Shown one piece after another: positions 56,867-64,000 of a stretch of DNA of 64,000 nt. Location of the stretch: the NCBI GenBank assembly GCA_964587835.1, contig CAZPMN010000001.1, positions 1 to 64,000 of the forward strand, in the 5' to 3' direction. Below the pieces are notes generated by a model that saw only the letters and a program-made list of their open reading frames with translations, was not told the DNA's origin and made no database searches. Within the stretch, counting starts at the first letter, position 1. The number at the start of each line of letters is the position of its first letter. A program made the position numbers and the translations under genes. Source of the DNA: Erginobacter sp964587835 (GTDB taxonomy: Bacteria > Auribacterota > Erginobacteria > Erginobacterales > Erginobacteraceae).

Positions 56867-58435
56867 ATGAGCGGTAAATACTACATCACCACCCCGATCT
56901 ATTACGTCAACGACCAGCCGCACATCGGTCACGCTTACACCACCATTGCCGCCGATGTTCTGGCCCGATATCACCGGCTGGCCGGCCGAGACGTCCGTTT
57001 TCTGACCGGGACCGACGAGCACGGGATCAAGATCTGCCGGGCGGCCGGAGAGGAGGGAATTACCCCGGGCCAGCTCGCCGAGCGGGTGGTAGTTCACTTC
57101 CGTGATCTCTGGCAGCGGCTGGAGATAAGTTCCGACGACTTCATCCGTACCAGTCAGGACCGGCATCGTAACCGCGTCCGGGAACTGGTCCGCCAGCTGG
57201 TGGACCGGGATCAAATTTATCTCGGCACCTACGACGGCTGGTACGATGAGGGCCAGGAGGAGTACGTGACGGAGAACGCCGCCCGGGAAAACGACTATCT
57301 CAGCCCGATCAGCGGGCGGCCCCTGGTTCGTCACCGCGAGGAGAGTTATTTCTTCCGCCTGAGCCGCTGGATCGAACCGTTGATCTCCCATATTGAAGCC
57401 CACCCGGAATTCATTCTTCCCGCCAGCCGCCGGAACGAGGTGCTGAGCAAGCTTCGGCTGGGGGCGGAAGATCTGTGCATCTCGCGCCAGGCGGACAAGC
57501 TGATGAATTGGGGTGTCCCGATGCCCAATGATCCCCGCTACAGCGTCTATGTCTGGATTGACGCTCTTTCCAATTACGTTACCGCCCTCGGATATCCCCC
57601 GCTGGACGACGGAGAGAAAAATCTCTTCCGGACCTACTGGCCGGCCGACGTCCATCTGATCGGGAAGGATATTCTCTGGTTTCACGCGGTTTACTGGCCC
57701 TGTCTCCTGATGGCTCTCAATCTTCCCCTGCCGGTTACCGTCTTTGCTCACGGCTGGTGGCTCAATCGAGGCCGGAAGATGTCCAAATCCCTGGGAAATT
57801 TCATCTCCCGGGAGAATATCGAGAAGATCTGTTCCGATCTATCTCCCGATTACTTCCGTTACTTCCTCCTGCGCGTTGTCCGGTTCGGCGATGACGGGAA
57901 TTTTTCCAGTGAACAGCTCAAGGAGATCTACAATACCGAACTGGCCAATGGTATCGGCAACCTGCTCAGCCGGACGGTCAAGATGGTGGAGAAGTATCTC
58001 TCCGGAAACGTTCCGCCGGTTCCGGCCGGCGGGGAGGCGGGCAGGGAAGAAGTTGCCGCCGCCGCCCGGAAGTTGATAGAATCGGTGTCCGTCTGGATGA
58101 GCCGGCTGGAGTTCCAGGCCTATCTCGGAGCCGTCGTCGAGTTGGAGACTGCGGTCAACCGGTATATCGAGGTCAATAAACCTTACGCTCTGGCCCGGGA
58201 AAACCCCTCCTCACCCCGGCTGGCGGAGATTCTCGGAAACTGTGCCGAGGCGGTTCGGATAATTCTCCTCCATCTGCTGCCGGTGATGCCGGAAAAGGCG
58301 AGAGAGGGACTGGAAGCGCTGGGAGTCGATACTGGTGGGGATGGCGAATTTGCCTATCCTCCGCGCTGGGGAGGGTACCGGTGGAGACGTCCGGTTAAAA
58401 AGGGGCGCCCCCTCTTCCCCCGGTGTGAAATTTAA
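56867..58435 (+). CDS. metG: Methionyl-tRNA synthetase, form without a zinc knuckle
   Basis: 522 residues from ATG 56867. The HIGH site is HIGH itself (19-22) in DQPHIGHAYTT, and the KMSKS loop is intact (304-308). Where zinc-binding forms have a C-x2-C...C-x2-C knuckle, this protein reads DGWYDEGQEEYVTEN with no cysteine pairs. It also lacks the C-terminal tRNA-binding (Trbp111) domain seen in larger forms. It charges both initiator and elongator tRNA-Met. Confidence 0.95.
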   Translation: MSGKYYITTPIYYVNDQPHIGHAYTTIAADVLARYHRLAGRDVRFLTGTDEHGIKICRAAGEEGITPGQLAERVVVHFRDLWQRLEISSDDFIRTSQDRHRNRVRELVRQLVDRDQIYLGTYDGWYDEGQEEYVTENAARENDYLSPISGRPLVRHREESYFFRLSRWIEPLISHIEAHPEFILPASRRNEVLSKLRLGAEDLCISRQADKLMNWGVPMPNDPRYSVYVWIDALSNYVTALGYPPLDDGEKNLFRTYWPADVHLIGKDILWFHAVYWPCLLMALNLPLPVTVFAHGWWLNRGRKMSKSLGNFISRENIEKICSDLSPDYFRYFLLRVVRFGDDGNFSSEQLKEIYNTELANGIGNLLSRTVKMVEKYLSGNVPPVPAGGEAGREEVAAAARKLIESVSVWMSRLEFQAYLGAVVELETAVNRYIEVNKPYALARENPSSPRLAEILGNCAEAVRIILLHLLPVMPEKAREGLEALGVDTGGDGEFAYPPRWGGYRWRRPVKKGRPLFPRCEI

Positions 58436-58456
58436 AGCATCAACCAGGTTAAGAAA

Positions 58457-59413
58457 ATGATTATGCTGACCGGCGGGGCCGGGTTCATCGGCTCCCACCT
58501 GACCCCGGCCCTTTTGGAATCGGGCCATCGGATCGTTATAGTCGACGATTTCAACGACTATTACGCTCCGGCCCGCAAACGGGCCAACCTGCAGGGAATT
58601 ATCAATCATCCCCACCTCGAGGTGGTGGAGGCCGATATCCGCGATCGGGAGACGATGGAAGATCTCTTCGCTCGTTATCGGTTCTCGGCCGTAATTCACT
58701 TGGCCGCGCGCGCCGGAGTCCGCCCGTCCCTTGCCCGACCGCTTCTTTACCAGGATGTCAACGTGGGCGGGACCCTGGTTCTCCTGGAAGCGGCCCGGAA
58801 GGCGGGGACGGGAAAATTCATCTTTGCCTCGTCTTCCTCGGTCTACGGGGACTGCCCCCGGATGCCTCTGAGGGAGGATGAGCCGGACCTGGAGCCGGTT
58901 TCACCCTACGGCCTGACCAAGCTGACCGGAGAACACGTCTGCCGGGTCTTTCACCGGCAGTACGGGATCCGGATCGCCGCCCTGAGATTCTTCACCGTCT
59001 TCGGTCCCCGCCAGCGCCCGGATATGGCCATTCATCTTTTCAGTCGTCGGATTATCTCCGGAGAGGAGATCCCAGTTTACGGCGACGGTTCTTCCCGGCG
59101 GGATTACACCTATATTGACGATATCATCTCCGGAATCCGGTCCGCCCTGGAGGCCGATCTGGATTTCGAGGTTTTTAACCTGGGTGGCGGCCATTCCATA
59201 TCCTTGCTGGGGCTGATTACCCTTCTGGGGGAGAAACTGGGACGCCGTCCGGTTCTTAAGCATTATCCCTTTCAGCCCGGCGATGTGGTCGCTACCCTGG
59301 CCGATGTCTCCAAGGCCCGGCGGATGCTTGGTTACCGCCCGGCCACCTCGCTCTCCCGAGGACTGGACGCCTTCATAGATTGGTTTAATTACCAGGAGGC
59401 ATCCCCGGTATGA
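58457..59413 (+). CDS. NAD-dependent sugar-nucleotide epimerase (UDP-glucuronate 4-epimerase-like)
   Basis: 318 residues of the extended SDR type: the Rossmann loop TGGAGFIGSHL, HLAARAGVRPS, ASSSSVYGD and the catalytic SPYGLTKLTGE (YxxxK). Then come FTVFGPRQRPDMA and GSSRRDYTYIDDI. HLAARAGVR and the FGPRQRPDM segment are typical of UDP-glucuronate or UDP-glucose 4-epimerases. It probably supplies sugars for surface polysaccharide and directly precedes lptD, overlapping its start by four bases. Confidence 0.88.
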   Translation: MIMLTGGAGFIGSHLTPALLESGHRIVIVDDFNDYYAPARKRANLQGIINHPHLEVVEADIRDRETMEDLFARYRFSAVIHLAARAGVRPSLARPLLYQDVNVGGTLVLLEAARKAGTGKFIFASSSSVYGDCPRMPLREDEPDLEPVSPYGLTKLTGEHVCRVFHRQYGIRIAALRFFTVFGPRQRPDMAIHLFSRRIISGEEIPVYGDGSSRRDYTYIDDIISGIRSALEADLDFEVFNLGGGHSISLLGLITLLGEKLGRRPVLKHYPFQPGDVVATLADVSKARRMLGYRPATSLSRGLDAFIDWFNYQEASPV

Positions 59414-61809
59414 ATCTATCCGGAAGCAGGATAGTTCCCTCCCTGGTTCTGCTGGCGGCTTTGCTGGGAGGATGGATCACGATCCCTGGTCCCGTCGGCG
59501 CCCGGGACTGTCCCACCTGCCCGGATCCGACCCCCGCCTCCCAGATGGAGTATTTATGGCCCGGCGCCCCGGATCCCGTCTCCCGATCCTGGTCGGAGGC
59601 CTCCGTGGAATCGAGTCCCACCCCGGCTTCCACCGTGCCGAAACGGTTGGCCGTTCCGTCTCCCTCGCCGAAGCCGGCGGCCATCGTCTGCCGAGGGGAC
59701 CGGCTCCGCTACCGGGACGGGGGAAAGGTTATCACTGCCGAGGGAAACGTCCGGATTGGATACAAGGATGTCCTCCTGACCGCCGACCAGGCCACCGTCT
59801 ACGTGGAGAGAAAAGAAGCCTACGCCTCCGGGAACGTGACCCTGACCCGGGGGGATAACGTGATTCACAGCGACAAGATCAGGTACGATTTTCTCACCGA
59901 AGAGGGGATCCTGGCCCCCGGGAGCGGATTTTATGAACCCTGGTATGGCTGGTCCGAGACCCTGGAAACGGAAGGAAATCAGAAGATGATGTTTTACGGG
60001 GGTGCCGCCAGCACCTGCGACGAGGATGAGCCACACTACCGACTGGAGGCGGCGGAACTGGTGATCTATCCCGAGGACCATCTGGTGGCCCGCAACGTGA
60101 CCTTTTACCTCGGCGATGTCCCCATTCTCTGGCTGCCCTGGTTCCGCCGTTCTCTCAAGAGCGACTGCCGCGGTTTTTTCCTCTACCCCGGCTACCGGGG
60201 TAAGTGGGGTTTCTTCTTTCTCTCCGGCTATCATTGGTGCGTCCCCGGGCTCAGTACCACCTTCCATCTTGACTACCGCCAGCGCCGGGGTTGGGCCTAC
60301 GGACTCGACGGTAACTTCTATCCGGGGCGGGCGGGGGTGGGGGAGTGGCAGACCTATTACCTAAAGGACGAGGAATATGAGAACGAGGCCGAAGAGACCC
60401 TTGAGAAGGAAAGGTACCTGGCCGAGTTCCGATACCGCCAGCCCCTGCCTTACCAGATCGGAAGTTATATCGCCCTCAGTTACGCCAGCGATTCCACGAT
60501 CCGCAAGGACTTCTTTCGCCAGGAGTACGACGCCGACGCTCAGCCGAAATCCTACGCCTACCTCAGCCGGAGGTGGAAGGATATCTTCCTCAGCCTGGAG
60601 GTACAGCCCCGGGTAAATGACTTCGAATGGTTGACCGAGAGGCTGCCGGAGGCGAAACTCCAGATTCAGGAATTCCAGATCAGCGAGAGTGATTTCTACT
60701 ACCAGGGGGAGAACTCATATTCCTACCTGACCAAGAAGAGACCCGAACGGTCATCTTCCCTCTATGAATCCGGCCGGTTTGATACCTATCACCGATTGAG
60801 CTACTCTCGGAAGTTTTTCGGTTGGTTGAACATCCTCCCCTCCACCTCCCTCCGCTATGACTTTTATTCCCGCGGGCCCGCCCGTCCGAGCGAGTCCGCC
60901 CCCGATTCGGATAATGGCTCCGCCGACGATCCGACGGCTCCGTCTCCCATCCCCACCCCGGAACCTTCCGAGGAGCGGGACCTCTGGCGGCGGACTTTCT
61001 CCGCTGGCCTCGAGGTAACCACCGATATCTATGGGCTCTTTCCTGTTCAATCCCAGTGGCTGGAGATCGACCAACTCCGCCACGTCATCACTCCCTCGGT
61101 CAACTATATCTTCACCGACAACCCCACCGTCCCCACCGACGAAATCTACCAGTTCGACAGTATCGATAGGATAGGGCGAACGAACTACTTCCTCCTCAAA
61201 CTGCGCAATCGACTGCAGACCAAGAGGGGAGAAGGTGACCGAGGTGGCGATCAAGATGACGAAATCGAAGGAATCGAGGAGGGGCTGGCCAAAGAGGAGG
61301 CGGCTTCCAAGAGCAGCTGGACCCTGGTCGATTTGATTATCGCCACTCCCCTCTATACCCGTCCGGATAAGGATAACCAAGGCCAGCTGATCGGCGATTT
61401 TGATGGCCGGCTGACGATCCAGCCCTATTCCTGGATCGGTCTCAACCTCGATCTCGCCTACAACAGCTACGACAACCGATTCCTGAACGATACCCTGGAC
61501 CTCTGGATCAGGCCGGAAGATGATTGGTGGGTAACTTTCTCCCACAATTACCGTTACGGAAGGGACCGGAACCAGCTCTCCGCGGAGGTCTACCTCCGGA
61601 TCAACCCGGTCTGGGCCTTCCAGGTCTACAGTCGTTACGATACCCTGAGAGGGGGGTTCGAGGAGGAATCATTCAAGATCTTCCGGGATTTCCACTGCTG
61701 GAGCGCGTCCCTCGAGTACGAGCGGCAGGAGGATGAGGACGATTACTCCTTCCTCCTCACCTTCTGGATCAAGGCCTTCTCCCAGGCCCCCCTCCGCCTG
61801 AGCAACTAA
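59410..61809 (+). CDS. lptD: LPS-assembly outer membrane protein LptD
   Basis: 799 residues. The signal peptide ends at about VGARD (~32), and a Pro/Ser-rich linker follows. An OstA/LptA-like jellyroll comes next (VITAEGNVRIGYKDVLLTADQATVY, GNVTLTRGDNVIHSDK), then a large barrel starting near WLPWFRRSLKSD. Two low-complexity charged inserts interrupt the barrel (about residues 495-525 and 605-640), probably surface or periplasmic loops. LptD inserts lipopolysaccharide into the outer leaflet, so the organism should have an LPS-type outer membrane. LptE is not in view. Confidence 0.93.
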   Translation: MNLSGSRIVPSLVLLAALLGGWITIPGPVGARDCPTCPDPTPASQMEYLWPGAPDPVSRSWSEASVESSPTPASTVPKRLAVPSPSPKPAAIVCRGDRLRYRDGGKVITAEGNVRIGYKDVLLTADQATVYVERKEAYASGNVTLTRGDNVIHSDKIRYDFLTEEGILAPGSGFYEPWYGWSETLETEGNQKMMFYGGAASTCDEDEPHYRLEAAELVIYPEDHLVARNVTFYLGDVPILWLPWFRRSLKSDCRGFFLYPGYRGKWGFFFLSGYHWCVPGLSTTFHLDYRQRRGWAYGLDGNFYPGRAGVGEWQTYYLKDEEYENEAEETLEKERYLAEFRYRQPLPYQIGSYIALSYASDSTIRKDFFRQEYDADAQPKSYAYLSRRWKDIFLSLEVQPRVNDFEWLTERLPEAKLQIQEFQISESDFYYQGENSYSYLTKKRPERSSSLYESGRFDTYHRLSYSRKFFGWLNILPSTSLRYDFYSRGPARPSESAPDSDNGSADDPTAPSPIPTPEPSEERDLWRRTFSAGLEVTTDIYGLFPVQSQWLEIDQLRHVITPSVNYIFTDNPTVPTDEIYQFDSIDRIGRTNYFLLKLRNRLQTKRGEGDRGGDQDDEIEGIEEGLAKEEAASKSSWTLVDLIIATPLYTRPDKDNQGQLIGDFDGRLTIQPYSWIGLNLDLAYNSYDNRFLNDTLDLWIRPEDDWWVTFSHNYRYGRDRNQLSAEVYLRINPVWAFQVYSRYDTLRGGFEEESFKIFRDFHCWSASLEYERQEDEDDYSFLLTFWIKAFSQAPLRLSN

Positions 61810-61832
61810 CCCCGCCCCCCCCATATTTCTGA

Positions 61833-62095
61833 ACCGCAAAGAACGCAAAGATCCGAAGGATTTAAACCACAGAGGACACAGAGAGCACAGAGCAGCGGGC
61901 GAATACCTGGGTTGAAAATCAGGGGGAGCGAGCTACTCTCGCTCCCCCGCTAAGATAATCCAGATCGGAAAAGATAGTTTTCCGAGCTCGGATTCTCTTC
62001 GCGGGGGGCTCGGGATCTTCGATCCCGGCCCCCTGATTTTCAACCCAGGTATTCCCGGCCTTGGCGGCCCTTTGCGTTCTTTGCGTCTTTGCGGT
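61833..62095. mobile_element. Nested element: CGCAAAG flanks around a 154-bp cloverleaf-like structure
   Basis: The outer flanks are ACCGCAAAGAACGCAAAG (61833-61850) and its inverted relative (62070-62095). Inside, 61901-61926 is exactly complementary to 62029-62054 (26 bp). Using 21 of these pairs as the closing stem, three hairpins fill the interior with almost no spare bases. They are 61922-61932/61938-61948 (11 bp, loop CTACT), 61949-61972/61978-62002 (about 20 bp with mismatches, loop GATAG) and 62004-62017/62021-62033 (13 bp, one bulge, loop TTC). It occupies the gap between convergent lptD and fusA and has no open frame. Confidence 0.7.
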
Positions 62096-62106
62096 GAATG
62101 ATTTTT

Positions 62107-64000
62107 TCAGCTCTCCCGGCGGGCAGCGACGATTTCCTCGGCCAGGGTGTAGGGTACCGCCTCGTAGTGCTCGAAGTGCATTGAGAAGTCGGCCTTGCCG
62201 CTGGTGATGGTCCGTAGTTCGGTGGAGTATCCGAACATCTGAGAGAGGGGGACCATCCCGGAGATCACCGCCGTCTTTCCCTTGGTTTCCATCCGAACGA
62301 TCCTGCCCCGTTTGGCACCGAGGGAACCGGTGACCGCTCCCAGATACTCGTCCGGTGCGGTGATCTCAATATTCATCACCGGTTCCAGCAAACGTAACCC
62401 CGCCTTCCGACAGGCGTCCCGGAAACCGGCGGCGGCACAGGTCCGGAAGGCCTGCTCCGATGAGTCGACCTCGTGGGCGGAGCCGTCCACCAGGAAAAAT
62501 TTGACATCGATCATCGGGAATCCGCTGTAGGGTCCCTTGGCCATTGCATCCAGGACTCCCCGCTCAACCGCCGGGATATACTCCCGGGGAACCCGGCCTC
62601 CTCGAACCTCGTTTTCAAACTGGAACCCGGCGCCCGAGCGGTTCGGCTCGATCCGGAATTCGATATGGGCATACTGGCCGTGTCCCCCGGTCTGCTTGAC
62701 ATGCTTGTGGACGTGTTCGCACGACCCCAGGATTGTTTCCCGGTAAGCGACTTGAGGAGCGCCGGATTCCACATTGACGTCGAATTCCCGGCGGAGCCGA
62801 TCGAGAATAACGTCCAGGTGGAGTTCCCCCATCCCGGAAATGACCACCTCGTCGGTCTCCTGGTCGGTCCGGATGACGAAGGTGGGGTCTTCGTCCGAGA
62901 GGCGGGAGAGGGCTTTGGAGAGGCGGTCCCGGTCGACAGTGCTCTCCGGTTTGACCGCGACCCCGATAACCGGGATGGGAAATTCGATTGACTCCAGAAC
63001 GATCGGGTGGTTTTTGCTGCAGATGGTATCTCCGGTCCGGGTTTCGCTCATCCCGACCACCGCTCCCACGCCACCGGCCCGGAGTTCCTCCACCGCAATT
63101 TGCTTGTTGGCGTGCATCTCGAAGAGCCTTCCCACCCGCTGATCTATGCCCCGGGTGGAGTTGTGGTAGCTCTCCCCCGCCCGGAGTATCCCGGAGTAAA
63201 CCCGCAGATAGAGCAGCTTCCCCATATGTTTGTCGGCGGTGATCTTGAAGGCGAGGGCCGCCAGAGGGGCGTCGTCTTTCGGATGACGGATGATCTCGCT
63301 GTCTTCCTCGTCCAGGGTCCCGATGACCGGGGGAAGATCGGCTGGGGAAGGGAGGTAGTTGACGATGGAGTCGAGGAGGAAGCGGATCCCCTTGTTTTTG
63401 AAGGCCGCCCCGCAAAGGACGGGTATTACCTTTCCGGCAATTGTGGTATTGCGCAGGGCGCGAACGATTTCAGCTTTCTGAGGAGTTTCGCCGTTGACAA
63501 ATTTCTCCATCAGACTCTCGTCCTCTTCGCTGATCTTTTCGATCAAAAGCGCCCGGGCCTCTTCGGCCTGCCCTTGCATATCGGTGGGGATTTCGTCTTC
63601 CCGAGGAAGGGCCAATCCGCCGTTTTCCTGATAATAGATCGCCCTCATCTCCACCAGGTCGATGATTCCCTTAAAATCCGCCTCCGCCCCGATCGGGATG
63701 GCGATCGGAACCGCATTGGCCCCCAATTCCTGCCGGATTTCGGAGATCACACCCGCAAAATCAGCCCCTGCCCGGTCCATCTTGTTGATAAACGCCAGCC
63801 GGGGTACCGAGTATTTTTCCGCCTGGCGCCAGACCGTCTCGGATTGGGGCTGGACCCCGCCCACGGCGCAGAAGAGAGCGATGGTGCCGTCCAGGACCCG
63901 GAGCGATCTCTCCACCTCCGCCGTGAAGTCGACGTGTCCGGGGGTGTCGATGATGTTGATTCGATGCCCCTTCCAGTAGGTGGTGGTGGCGGCGGAGGTG
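62107..64000 (-). CDS. fusA: Elongation factor G (5' end beyond the window)
   Basis: About 630 of the usual ~690 residues are present, read on the minus strand to TGA at 62107. Visible are the G3 motif DTPGHVDFT close to the window edge, G4 in FINKMDRAGADF, the domain IV region GGHGQYAHIEFRIEP, and EYIPAVERGVLDAMAKG. EF-G moves tRNAs and mRNA through the ribosome after peptide transfer. The gene converges on lptD. Whether it is the str-operon copy cannot be decided because its upstream side is missing. Confidence 0.95.
   Translation of the reverse strand, partial: TSAATTTYWKGHRINIIDTPGHVDFTAEVERSLRVLDGTIALFCAVGGVQPQSETVWRQAEKYSVPRLAFINKMDRAGADFAGVISEIRQELGANAVPIAIPIGAEADFKGIIDLVEMRAIYYQENGGLALPREDEIPTDMQGQAEEARALLIEKISEEDESLMEKFVNGETPQKAEIVRALRNTTIAGKVIPVLCGAAFKNKGIRFLLDSIVNYLPSPADLPPVIGTLDEEDSEIIRHPKDDAPLAALAFKITADKHMGKLLYLRVYSGILRAGESYHNSTRGIDQRVGRLFEMHANKQIAVEELRAGGVGAVVGMSETRTGDTICSKNHPIVLESIEFPIPVIGVAVKPESTVDRDRLSKALSRLSDEDPTFVIRTDQETDEVVISGMGELHLDVILDRLRREFDVNVESGAPQVAYRETILGSCEHVHKHVKQTGGHGQYAHIEFRIEPNRSGAGFQFENEVRGGRVPREYIPAVERGVLDAMAKGPYSGFPMIDVKFFLVDGSAHEVDSSEQAFRTCAAAGFRDACRKAGLRLLEPVMNIEITAPDEYLGAVTGSLGAKRGRIVRMETKGKTAVISGMVPLSQMFGYSTELRTITSGKADFSMHFEHYEAVPYTLAEEIVAARRES

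Overview
The window reads as one continuous chromosomal segment of a GC-rich diderm bacterium. Nearly all of it is densely packed housekeeping genes. The outer membrane is indicated by a full-length LptD (59410-61809) and by several lipoproteins with clear lipoboxes. The gene order mreBCD-mrdA-rodA, the TIGR03960/TIGR03936 pair beside RNase G, rplU-rpmA-obgE-proB-nadD-rsfS, and tmk-holB-ricT-metG is conserved in many anaerobic or candidate-phylum bacteria (Omnitrophota/Auribacterota-like, deltaproteobacterial or clostridial styles). No 16S gene or other decisive marker is present, so I name no taxon.

Layout. 1-2751: end of miaA, a repeat lipoprotein and hflX. 2831-8198: cell-shape and elongasome operon. 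8278-16487: radical SAM pair, rng, ribosomal proteins, Obg, proline and NAD synthesis, rsfS. 16534-26451: argS, then a peptide/nucleoside scavenging block (D-aminoacylase, dipeptide-type ABC transporter without its ATPases, adenosine deaminase) and a UvrD-type helicase. 26539-33523: accessory genes, including a sigma/anti-sigma pair, a deleted alpha/beta-hydrolase remnant, a frameshifted membrane protein, class II aldolase, a lipoprotein-type PCM and a STAS protein. 33556-41140: MBL/beta-CASP hydrolase, Maf, phosphofructokinase (minus strand), PPC and ModE-like regulators, then a quinone/NADH-dehydrogenase module. 41276-45882: membrane and envelope genes around a REP-associated tyrosine transposase with its palindromes. 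45964-50401: tRNA-Arg(CCG), rph, rdgB, an MFS protein, radA. 50832-58435: ispD-ispF-cysS, then tmk-holB-ricT-metG. 58457-64000: sugar-nucleotide epimerase, lptD, and fusA on the minus strand running off the end.

The unusual content is in the spaces between genes. Almost every larger gap holds a repeat element: REP palindromes bracketing the RAYT gene, dispersed 7-bp tandem repeats at five loci, CGCAAAG-type repeats facing each other across two gaps, and several multi-hairpin elements. The most striking is a compact 154-bp cloverleaf-like structure between the convergent lptD and fusA genes. Repeats often begin exactly at, and even supply, the stop codon of the upstream gene (rodA, rsfS, dppB-like permease, radA, ispD, the DUF3108-like gene and the M50 protease). 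A second recurring theme is a short AT-rich perfect palindrome, conspicuous in this GC-rich DNA, just before hflX, mreB, rplU and radA.

Limits: all calls come from reading translated sequence and motifs by eye. No database search or folding program was run. Repeat arms were aligned by hand.
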